From NCBI GenBank assembly GCA_963771015.1, contig CAVYRN010000008.1:79431-143430 (forward strand): a stretch of DNA of 64,000 bases, written 5' to 3'. The stretch comes from CAVSJJ01 sp963771015. Lineage in GTDB: Bacteria > Actinomycetota > Actinomycetes > Actinomycetales > Dermatophilaceae. Shown here one piece after another: positions 28,541 through 35,665 of this stretch. A program made the position numbers and the translations under genes. Position 1 is the stretch's first letter; each line of letters opens with the position of its first letter. The notes under the pieces were generated by a model, which did not search any database, was not told where the DNA came from, and saw only the letters and a program-made list of their open reading frames with translations.

Positions 28541-29136
28541 GGGGCCAGCTCCCGCAGGGCGAGCCGGAGCAGGCTGGCAACGTCCGGGGTCTCACCGGCG
28601 TCGGGGGCCACCGCGCGCACCGCCTCGTCAGCCTGGCGGCTGCTCCACCCCAGCCCGACGAGGGCCTCGCTGACCTGGTCACGCCACGGCGCGGTGAGCG
28701 CGCTCGCGGCCGGGACCGAGCCGCTCGATGAACCGAGCTCACCGACCTTGTCGCGCAGCTCGAGGACGAGGCGCTCGGCGCTCTTCTTCCCGATGCCCGG
28801 GATCTTCGTCAGGGCGGTCGTGTCCCCCGTCGACAGGGCGATGCGGACCGCGTGCGGCGCCATGACCGAGAGCATCGCCAGGGCGAGCCGGGGCCCGACG
28901 CCGGAGACGGTCTGTACCGTCTCGAACAGTTCGCGCTCGTCGTCGGAGCCGAAGCCGTAGAGGGTGAGCGAGTCCTCCCGGACCACGAGGCTGGTCGCCA
29001 GTGCCACCGCCTGTCCTCGCCGACAGGCGGCCGCCGTCGCGGGGGTGGTGTGGACGAGCATGCCGACGCCACCGACGTCGACGACGACCCGGTCCAGGCC
29101 CACCGAGGCCGCCGTCCCCCGCAGCGAGGCGATCAT
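28537..29136 (-). CDS. ruvA: Holliday junction DNA-binding protein RuvA
   Basis: This 199-residue protein forms a tetrameric platform for four-way junctions. The OB-fold N-terminus is MIASLRGTAASVGLDRVVVD with VGMLVHTTP. Two helix-hairpin-helix motifs are TVSGVGPRLALAMLS and KIPGIGKKSAERLVLELRDK. Domain III (QVSEALVGLGWSSRQADEAV) binds RuvB. The ATG at 29136 overlaps the ruvC stop as ATGA and the stop overlaps the ruvB start, so the three subunits are translationally linked. Confidence 0.96.
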   Translation of the reverse strand: MIASLRGTAASVGLDRVVVDVGGVGMLVHTTPATAAACRRGQAVALATSLVVREDSLTLYGFGSDDERELFETVQTVSGVGPRLALAMLSVMAPHAVRIALSTGDTTALTKIPGIGKKSAERLVLELRDKVGELGSSSGSVPAASALTAPWRDQVSEALVGLGWSSRQADEAVRAVAPDAGETPDVASLLRLALRELAP

Positions 29137-29645
29137 CGCCCGCCCGCCTTCGCCAGTGCGGCCAGCCGGGCCGTCGCCTGGCCGCGCCACAGATGGCACA
29201 CGGCGAGGGCGAGGGCATCGGCGGCGTCGGCGGGGCTGGGGGCCACGTCGAGGCCGAGGATGCGGGTCACCATCGTCGTCACCTGGGCCTTGCCGGCGCG
29301 CCCGCTGCCGGTGACCGCGGCCTTCACCTCGGTCGGGGTGTGGAAGACGACCGGTATGCCGCGCTTGGTGGCCGTCAGAAGGGCGACCGCCGTCGCATGT
29401 GCCGTCGTCATGACCGAGGCGACGTTGACGTCGGCGAACACGCGTTCGATGGCGACGACCTCGGGGGCGTAGCGCCCCAGCCACTGGTCGAGCTCGGACT
29501 CGAGAAAGACCAGGCGCTGCCCCGGGTCGGCGTCGGCCGGGGTGCGGACGACGCCGACCGCCACGAGCGCCGCGCGGCCCGGCCGACCGTCGACGACCCC
29601 GAGCCCACACCGGGTGAGCCCCGGGTCCACACCGAGGACGCGCAC
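29133..29645 (-). CDS. ruvC: Crossover junction endodeoxyribonuclease RuvC
   Basis: This 170-residue Holliday-junction resolvase has an RNase H-like fold. The catalytic acidic residues are found in VLGVDPGLTRCGLGVV (Asp7), AIERVF (Glu near residue 68), and SPADAADALALAVCHLW (two Asp). Length is slightly under the E. coli protein. It heads the ruvC-ruvA-ruvB operon. The 156-base gap upstream toward yebC holds no gene. Confidence 0.96.
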   Translation of the reverse strand: MRVLGVDPGLTRCGLGVVDGRPGRAALVAVGVVRTPADADPGQRLVFLESELDQWLGRYAPEVVAIERVFADVNVASVMTTAHATAVALLTATKRGIPVVFHTPTEVKAAVTGSGRAGKAQVTTMVTRILGLDVAPSPADAADALALAVCHLWRGQATARLAALAKAGGR

Positions 29646-29801
29646 AGCAGCGAGGTCCCTTCGTCGTTGGCCCGCGGCATACCGAGGCCGGTCCGAACAC
29701 CTGTTCGGTTCGCAACGCTACACAGCACCGCGCGGCCAACGGGTGACCAACACGCCCGCCGAGCCGGCCCCTGGTCCGGACGGCCCTCGCGGGCCGCGTC
29801 C

Positions 29802-30569
29802 TCACTCAGCGTCGAGCGCCTCGAGAACGTCGTCGGGGATCTCACCGTTGGCAAAGACGTCCTGGACGTCGTCGGAGTCCTCGAGGGCCTCGATGACCCG
29901 GATCATCCGCTTGGCGCCGTCAAGGTCCAGCGGGACCTGCATGCTGGGCACCCAGGACGCCTCGGCGGAGTCGTAGTCGATCCCGGCGCCCTGCAGTGCG
30001 GTGCGTACGGCGACGACGTCCGTGGCCTCGGTGACGATCTCGAAGGACTCGCCGTTGTCGTTGACCTCCTCGGCCCCGGCATCGAGGACGACCTCGATGA
30101 GGGAGTCCTCGGTCGCCTCACCGTTCGGCTGGGTCTTAGGCACCATGACGACACCCTTGCGGTTGAACAGGTAGGACACCGAGCCCGGCTCGGCCAGCGA
30201 GCCGCCGTTACGGGCCAGCGCGGTGCGGACCTCCGCCGCCGCCCGGTTGCGGTTGTCGGTGAGGCACTCGATGAGGACGGCGACCCCCCCGGGCGCGTAG
30301 CCCTCGTAGGTGATGGTCTCCCAGTTCGCCCCGCCGCTCTCGGCCCCGGAGCCGCGCTTGACCGCCCGGTCGATGTTGTCGTTGGGCACCGAGGACTTCT
30401 TGGCCTTGTAGATCGCGTCCCAGAGGGTGGGGTTGCCGTCAGGGTCGCCGCCGCCGGTGCGGGCCGCGACCTCGATGTTCTTGATGAGCTTGGCGAACAG
30501 CTTGCCCCGCTTGGCGTCGATGGCCGCCTTCTTGTGCTTCGTCGTCGCCCATTTGGAGTGGCCGCTCAT
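29802..30569 (-). CDS. yebC: YebC/PmpR-family regulatory/translation factor
   Basis: This 255-residue protein of the YebC family opens with MSGHSKWATTKHKKAAIDAK, a strict signature. The middle has YEGYAPGGVAVLIECLTDNRNRAAAEVR and the end is QDVFANGEIPDDVLEAL. Members bind DNA as regulators in some bacteria, and recent work assigns YebC a role in easing ribosome stalls. The ATG at 30569 overlaps the pdxT stop as ATGA. The usual actinobacterial order pdxS-pdxT-yebC-ruvC is kept. Confidence 0.94.
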   Translation of the reverse strand: MSGHSKWATTKHKKAAIDAKRGKLFAKLIKNIEVAARTGGGDPDGNPTLWDAIYKAKKSSVPNDNIDRAVKRGSGAESGGANWETITYEGYAPGGVAVLIECLTDNRNRAAAEVRTALARNGGSLAEPGSVSYLFNRKGVVMVPKTQPNGEATEDSLIEVVLDAGAEEVNDNGESFEIVTEATDVVAVRTALQGAGIDYDSAEASWVPSMQVPLDLDGAKRMIRVIEALEDSDDVQDVFANGEIPDDVLEALDAE

Positions 30570-31180
30570 ACCCGTTCCTTCATTGCATCCTGCACGATCG
30601 TGACGAACATGTGGTGCACCCGGTGGTCGCCGGTCACTTCCGGATGGAAGGAGGTCGCCATGAGGGCGCCCTGCGCAACGGCGACGATCCTACCGGCGGC
30701 CGGGCCGTCCTCGACCCGAGCGAGCACCTCGACGGCCGGCCCGACGTCCTCGACCCACGGTGCCCGGATGAACACGGCGCGCACCACCGCCTCGAGCCCG
30801 CGGAACGCGATGTCCTCCTCGAACGAGTCGACCTGGCGGCCGAAGGCGTTGCGACGCACCGTGATGTCGAGCCCGCCGAGGGTCTCCTGGTCGGGTCGGG
30901 CGTCGGCGATCCGGTCGGCCAGCATGATCATGCCGGCGCAGGAGCCGTACACCGGCATCCCGGCGGCGATCCGGGCGCGCAAGGGTCCCTGCAACCCGAA
31001 GGCGCGCACGAGCTTGTCCATCGTCGTCGACTCCCCGCCCGGGATCACGAGGCCGTCGACGCTGTCGAGCTCGCCGCGACGGCGGACCGACACCGCGGTG
31101 GCTCCGCTCGCACCCAGGGCGCGCAGGTGCTCTCGGACGTCCCCCTGGAGGGCGAGGACGCCGACGGTGGGTCGGCTCAC
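30566..31180 (-). CDS. pdxT: Pyridoxal 5'-phosphate synthase glutaminase subunit PdxT
   Basis: This 204-residue class I glutaminase supplies ammonia to PdxS. The nucleophile Cys is in VYGSCAGMIMLAD (near residue 80). The oxyanion region is GLVIPGGESTTM and the catalytic His-x-Glu is TSFHPEVTGDHRVH. VGVLALQGDVREHLRAL opens the protein. The gene is coupled to pdxS by a 4-base overlap and to yebC at the other end. Confidence 0.95.
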   Translation of the reverse strand: MSRPTVGVLALQGDVREHLRALGASGATAVSVRRRGELDSVDGLVIPGGESTTMDKLVRAFGLQGPLRARIAAGMPVYGSCAGMIMLADRIADARPDQETLGGLDITVRRNAFGRQVDSFEEDIAFRGLEAVVRAVFIRAPWVEDVGPAVEVLARVEDGPAAGRIVAVAQGALMATSFHPEVTGDHRVHHMFVTIVQDAMKERV

Positions 31181-32085
31181 CAGCCGCGCTCGGCCAGCCG
31201 GTGGGGGGCGGGGATGTCGTCGACGTTGATCCCGACCATCGCCTCGCCCAGGCCGCGCGACACCTCGGCGATGACCTCGGGGTCGTCGTAGAACGTCGTC
31301 GCCTTGACGATGGCGGCGGCCCGCTGCTCGGGGTTGCCGGACTTGAAGATGCCCGAGCCGACGAAGACGCCCTCGGCGCCGAGCTGCATCATCATCGCGG
31401 CGTCGGCCGGGGTGGCGATGCCGCCGGCCGTGAAGAGGACGACGGGAAGCGTGCCCTGCTCGGCAACCTCCTTGACGAGCTCGTACGGCGCGCCCATCTC
31501 CTTGGCGGCCAGGTAGAGCTCGTCCTTGGCCAGGCTGCGCAGCCGGTTGATCTCGCCGCGGATCTGGCGCATGTGGGTCGTGGCGTTGGAGACGTCCCCG
31601 GTCCCGGCCTCACCCTTGGAGCGGATCATCGCCGCGCCCTCGGTGATCCGGCGCAGCGCCTCGCCGAGGTTCGTCGCGCCGCAGACGAAGGGCACCGTGA
31701 ACGCCCACTTGTCGATGTGGTGGCTGTAGTCGGCCGGCGTGAGCACCTCGGACTCGTCGACGTAGTCGACCCCGAGGCTCTGCAGGACCTGTGCCTCGAC
31801 GAAGTGGCCGATCCGCGCCTTGGCCATGACGGGAATCGACACCGTCTCGATGATCTCCTGGATCATGTCGGGGTCGGACATGCGCGAGACGCCGCCCTGG
31901 GCACGGATGTCGGCCGGGACGCGCTCGAGCGCCATCACGGCGACGGCCCCGGCGTCCTCGGCGATCTTGGCCTGCTTGGCCGTGACGACGTCCATGATGA
32001 CGCCCCCCTTGAGCATCTCGGCCATGCCCCGCTTGACGCGGCTCGTGCCGGTCGTGGGGGCGCTCTGGATCGGGGCGTCGGTCAT
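31177..32085 (-). CDS. pdxS: Pyridoxal 5'-phosphate synthase lyase subunit PdxS
   Basis: This 302-residue TIM-barrel enzyme builds PLP from ribose 5-phosphate, glyceraldehyde 3-phosphate and ammonia. The catalytic regions are MKGGVIMDVVTAKQAKIAED-like (here LKGGVIMDV), VMALERVPADIRAQGGVSRM, MAKARIGHFVEAQ and the KGEAGTGDVSNATTHMR loop. GGIATPADAAMMMQLGAEGVFVGSG completes the phosphate site. Lysines for both covalent steps are present. It leads the pdxS-pdxT-yebC string. Confidence 0.97.
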   Translation of the reverse strand: MTDAPIQSAPTTGTSRVKRGMAEMLKGGVIMDVVTAKQAKIAEDAGAVAVMALERVPADIRAQGGVSRMSDPDMIQEIIETVSIPVMAKARIGHFVEAQVLQSLGVDYVDESEVLTPADYSHHIDKWAFTVPFVCGATNLGEALRRITEGAAMIRSKGEAGTGDVSNATTHMRQIRGEINRLRSLAKDELYLAAKEMGAPYELVKEVAEQGTLPVVLFTAGGIATPADAAMMMQLGAEGVFVGSGIFKSGNPEQRAAAIVKATTFYDDPEVIAEVSRGLGEAMVGINVDDIPAPHRLAERGW

Positions 32086-32201
32086 GGCTGTCCTTCAATC
32101 TCGGTGCGGTATGCCGCTGGTGCTGTGGCGGGCGCGCGAGCCCCTCCCGGCTGCGCGGGCGCCGCGGGCGCGGCATACCCAGTGTAGGTCCGGTCGCCCG
32201 G

Positions 32202-32239
32202 CGCGTGGTCACGGCCTCATCGCGTGGTCACGGCCTCAT
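32202..32239. repeat. 19-bp exact tandem duplication over a gene end
   Basis: CGCGTGGTCACGGCCTCAT occurs twice in a row (32202-32220 and 32221-32239). The second copy contains the stop codon of the membrane-protein gene at 32228, so the last codons are repeated downstream of the gene. This is a simple replication-slippage product. Confidence 0.9.
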
Positions 32240-32821
32240 CGAGGCCGGCAGCTCGTCGTGGAACTCCACGGGCTCCGGCAGGTCCGCGTGCCCGGCCAGC
32301 CGGAACGCCCGGACGACGGCCTTGGTACGGACCCGACGCACCTCGCGCACGGCGTCGTTGTGGAAGCGGCGGGCCATCTGCACCCGCAGAGCCGCCGACT
32401 CGATGCGGCGCAGCGCCGCGGCTCCGATCTCCTCGTCGGCCCGGAGCTCGTCGACGACCTCGGTGGCCAGGGCGAGGTTGAGCGCCTCGGTGAGGTCGGA
32501 CTCGACGCCCTCCCGCCCGGCGAAGTGCTGTCCCTCGAGGAGGTCGTCGCCGATGTGCTCGGTCTGCCTCTCGAGGGACTCCGTCGCCGCGTCGGCGAGC
32601 AGCAGCGAGGTGGCCGGGTCGAGGGACCCGCTGTTGGCAAGCTCGAGGGTCGCCTCGGCCCGACGGACGAGCTGGGCGTCGAGCGTGGACAGCGAGCCCT
32701 CTACCTTGGCGTGCAGGCGGTCGAGTCGGGCGGCCGAGTACGACAGGTACCACGCGACCGCGATGAGCAGCGCGACGACGAGGGCCACGAGCTGGGCGAT
32801 GTCGAGGGACGAGTCGCTCAT
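32228..32821 (-). CDS. Membrane-anchored LemA-like protein of the PIM operon
   Basis: This 197-residue protein has one N-terminal transmembrane helix (IAQLVALVVALLIAVAWYLS, about residues 8-27). A long helical region follows (RLDRLHAKVEGSLSTLDAQLVRRAEATLELANSG), reminiscent of the LemA coiled-coil fold, with paired-Arg segments such as RRIESAALRVQMARRFHNDAV. No catalytic motif is visible. The ATG overlaps the pimA stop as ATGA, so it is made with the mannosyltransferase. Its function is unknown; a membrane scaffold next to PIM synthesis is a reasonable guess. Confidence 0.75.
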   Translation of the reverse strand: MSDSSLDIAQLVALVVALLIAVAWYLSYSAARLDRLHAKVEGSLSTLDAQLVRRAEATLELANSGSLDPATSLLLADAATESLERQTEHIGDDLLEGQHFAGREGVESDLTEALNLALATEVVDELRADEEIGAAALRRIESAALRVQMARRFHNDAVREVRRVRTKAVVRAFRLAGHADLPEPVEFHDELPASMRP

Positions 32822-34011
32822 GCCTCACTCCCCCTCGGACCGCCACGGATGAGCCGCCCCCACAGTCCCGACGCTCGCAACGGGTCCACGGAGGCAGCCC
32901 CGGCGCTGTCGATAACGGTCTCATAGACCGCCATGATCCGGTTGGCGACCGCCGGCCAGTCGAACGCCCGCGCTCGTTGGTGTCCGGCCTCCCGGAGCGC
33001 CTTCAGACGCACGGCGTCGCCGAGGAGCCACACGACCCGGTCGGCCAGGGCGACCGGGTCGCCGGTGGGGAACAGCTCCCCGGACGAACCGTGGTCGAGC
33101 ACGTTGGCGAATGCCGTGAGGTCGCTGGCGAGGACCGGCGCCCCGGCCGCCATCGCCTCGACGAGGACGATGCCGAAGCTCTCGCCACCGGTGTGCGGCG
33201 CGACGAAGAGGTCCACCGACGAGAGCAGTGCGGCCTTGTCGACGTCGCTCACGCCGCCGAGGTACTCGGTCGCCTCGAGTACCTCGGACGACATGGGGGC
33301 CGACGCGTCCTTGACGTCACCGGGGCCGGCGACGAGCAGGCGCGTGCCGGGGATCCGTTCGAGGATGGCCGGCATGGCCGCCGCGAGGACGGCGAGCCCC
33401 TTGCGAGGCTCGTCGATCCGGCCGAGGAAGGCGATCGTCGGGCGGTCGGGCGTGCCGGTCCAGCGCGGGTCGGGACGGGCCCGCGCGAAGCGGCCCACGT
33501 CGACTCCGTTGGGGATGATGTAGGCGTCGCCGCCGAGGTGGCGGCGAACCGTCCGGCGCGCCTCCTCCGAGACCGCGATCCGGGCTCGGATCTTCTCCAG
33601 CGAGGTGCGCAGCAGCGGGTTCGCCGCATGCATGGCCCGGGACCGCAGGTTCGATGTGTGGAAGGTCGCCACGACGGGCTCGGCCGTCGCCCACAGAGCG
33701 AGCAGCGAGATGCTCGGGGTCACCGGCTCGTGGAGATGGACGACATCGAAGTCACCCTCGTCGAGCCAGCGGCTGACCCGCGCCGAGCTCGTGGGGCCGA
33801 AGTTGAGGCGCGCCACGGACCCGTTGTACCGCACCGGCACGGCCCGGCCGCAGGACTGGAGGTAGGCGGGCAGCTCGGTCTCGTCGTCGGCCGGGGCGAG
33901 GACCGACACCTCGTGCCCCAGCCCGATGAAGTGCTCGGCCAGGTCACGGACGTGGAACTGCACCCCCCCGGGAACGTCGAAGGAGTAGGGGCAGACCATC
34001 CCGATCCTCAC
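32818..34011 (-). CDS. pimA: Phosphatidyl-myo-inositol mannosyltransferase PimA
   Basis: This is a 397-residue GT4-family glycosyltransferase that adds the first mannose to phosphatidylinositol at the inner membrane face. RIGMVCPYSFDVPGGVQFHV and the FDVVHLHEPVTPS segment are hallmark N-terminal sites. The GDP-mannose-binding half contains TIAFLGRIDEPRKGLAVLA and the EX7E motif in GGESFGIVLVEAMAAGAPVL. The GTG at 34011 overlaps the patA stop as GTGA. Synteny with pgsA1-patA supports the assignment strongly. Confidence 0.93.
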   Translation of the reverse strand: MRIGMVCPYSFDVPGGVQFHVRDLAEHFIGLGHEVSVLAPADDETELPAYLQSCGRAVPVRYNGSVARLNFGPTSSARVSRWLDEGDFDVVHLHEPVTPSISLLALWATAEPVVATFHTSNLRSRAMHAANPLLRTSLEKIRARIAVSEEARRTVRRHLGGDAYIIPNGVDVGRFARARPDPRWTGTPDRPTIAFLGRIDEPRKGLAVLAAAMPAILERIPGTRLLVAGPGDVKDASAPMSSEVLEATEYLGGVSDVDKAALLSSVDLFVAPHTGGESFGIVLVEAMAAGAPVLASDLTAFANVLDHGSSGELFPTGDPVALADRVVWLLGDAVRLKALREAGHQRARAFDWPAVANRIMAVYETVIDSAGAASVDPLRASGLWGRLIRGGPRGSEA

Positions 34012-34952
34012 CCCGCCTCCTCGACGGCCGGCAGCCGGTCCGGGTCCAGGTCGGCGACGAACACCCGCTGGAGCATGTGCCAGTCCTCGGGATGCTCGCG
34101 GATCGCCCCGCCCAGCACGTCGGCGCAGGACTGGGTCATGGCGGTCACCTTCTCGCGGGTCGTCCCGGACGACGGCACGGGCACCTCGTCGTGGAAGGTG
34201 ATGGCGATGCCCCAGCCGCCGCCGACCCGACGCTCGTGGTGGATCGACACGGGGAAGAGCGGCCGGCGCTCGGAGATCGCCAGCGCCGCCGGGCCGACCG
34301 CCATCCGGGCCGGGTGACCGCACAGGTCGACCTCGACGCCGGTGGAGGTGAGGTCCCGGTCCGCCAGGAGCGGGATGATGACCGGCCGATGGGCCTGCTC
34401 ACGCAGCGCCGCGAAGACGTTACCCCCGCCGGTGAGCGGGAAGATCGTCATGCCGAGGCCGGTCCGGAAGTCGAGGAACTCGGTGAAGACCTCCTCCGGT
34501 TCCAGTCGCTCGGCGACCGTGACGACCTGCGCCAGGTGAACGGCACCCCAGGCGCCGGCCAGATCCCAGTTCCCGAGATGACCGAGGAAGCACACGGCCG
34601 CGGCTCCCGACTCGATGGCGGCGCGCACGGGAGCGTCCCCCTCGACCCGGACCCGCTCCGCGAGGTCCGCGGCGGTCAGCTCCGGCAGCCGGAACGACTC
34701 GCAGTAGTAGCGCAGGTACGCCCGCATGCCCTCACGCACCAGCCGGTCGAGCGACGCGTCGTCGAGGTCGGGACGGACCAGGGCGTAGTTGGACCGCAGC
34801 CGCGCGGCTCTGCCCCGGGCGACGGCGAGGTCGGCGAGGCGGTCGAACAGGGCGTATGCCGCCCGCTCCGGAAGCCGCCGCACGAGGGACCAGCCCAGGC
34901 GGAACCCTCCGACGGTGAGACCGTCGGAGACCGCACGCGGCAGCGCCTTCAC
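34008..34952 (-). CDS. patA: Phosphatidylinositol mannoside acyltransferase
   Basis: This 314-residue protein of the LpxL/HtrB-like acyltransferase family transfers a fatty acyl chain to the mannose of PIM1/PIM2. The catalytic H-x4-D/E is in VCFLGHLGNWDLAGAWG (near residues 124-130). ADRDLTSTGVEVDLCGHPARM forms the acceptor pocket region. The N-terminal amphipathic part anchors it to the membrane. The start overlaps the PIP synthase stop as ATGA-type coupling, and its end overlaps pimA. Confidence 0.92.
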   Translation of the reverse strand: MKALPRAVSDGLTVGGFRLGWSLVRRLPERAAYALFDRLADLAVARGRAARLRSNYALVRPDLDDASLDRLVREGMRAYLRYYCESFRLPELTAADLAERVRVEGDAPVRAAIESGAAAVCFLGHLGNWDLAGAWGAVHLAQVVTVAERLEPEEVFTEFLDFRTGLGMTIFPLTGGGNVFAALREQAHRPVIIPLLADRDLTSTGVEVDLCGHPARMAVGPAALAISERRPLFPVSIHHERRVGGGWGIAITFHDEVPVPSSGTTREKVTAMTQSCADVLGGAIREHPEDWHMLQRVFVADLDPDRLPAVEEAG

Positions 34953-35560
34953 GCCGCCTCGAGAGCCTGACGCCGCACCTCGAGCATGCGCTGCACGATG
35001 GTGACGAGGCTGGCCAGGGCGAGGAGTGCGAGGACGACACCGAGGACGGCCTCATGCAGGCCGAGCCCGACGAAGCCGGTCGCCGCCAGGACGACGACGA
35101 GCCGGTCTGCGCGCTCGGCGATCCCGACGTTGGCCGTCATGCCGAGCCCCTCGGCACGGGCCTTGGCGTAGGAGACGACGCTGCCGAGGATGAGGCACGC
35201 GAGGGCGAGGGCGGCCATGACCTGGTCGGCTCCGTCGCCGGCGTACCAGAGGACGAGGCCGCCGAAGATGGCTGCGTCCCCCACCCGGTCCAGGGTCGAG
35301 TCGAGGTAGGCGCCCCAGCGGCTCGACCGGTCCTGCATGCGGGCCATGATCCCGTCGATGGTGTCCGAGAAGACGAACGCCACGATGACGAGCGTACCGA
35401 CGAGGAAGTCGTGTCGGGGGTAGAAGACGAGGGCACCGACACTGACACCCAGCGTGCCGACGATGGTGACGACGTCCGGGCTTATCCCCATGGCGACCAG
35501 GGCCCTCGCCACCGGCGTGAGGAGCTTGGTGAAGAAGGCGCGGGCATATTTGTTGAGCAT
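34949..35560 (-). CDS. pgsA1: Phosphatidylinositol phosphate synthase
   Basis: This 203-residue membrane enzyme joins CDP-diacylglycerol and inositol 1-phosphate to make phosphatidylinositol phosphate, the root of PIM lipids. The CDP-alcohol motif is SDTIDGIMARMQDRSSRWGA then YLDSTLDRVGD (D-x2-D-G-x2-A-R-x8-G-x3-D-x3-D). Six hydrophobic spans are apparent, and the N-terminal MLNKYARAFFTKLLTPVARA matches the actinobacterial form. It is the first gene of the lipid string. The order pgsA1-patA-pimA is that of Rv2612c-Rv2610c. Confidence 0.94.
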   Translation of the reverse strand: MLNKYARAFFTKLLTPVARALVAMGISPDVVTIVGTLGVSVGALVFYPRHDFLVGTLVIVAFVFSDTIDGIMARMQDRSSRWGAYLDSTLDRVGDAAIFGGLVLWYAGDGADQVMAALALACLILGSVVSYAKARAEGLGMTANVGIAERADRLVVVLAATGFVGLGLHEAVLGVVLALLALASLVTIVQRMLEVRRQALEAA

Positions 35561-35665
35561 GGCCCGGCCAGCCTAACGGGCCCCGAACGTGGCATCTAAC
35601 ACTCCCACGGCGGCTCGCGGCGCAACCGGTTGTGCAACAGGCCACCGAGGGGGAAAGGTAAGGGC

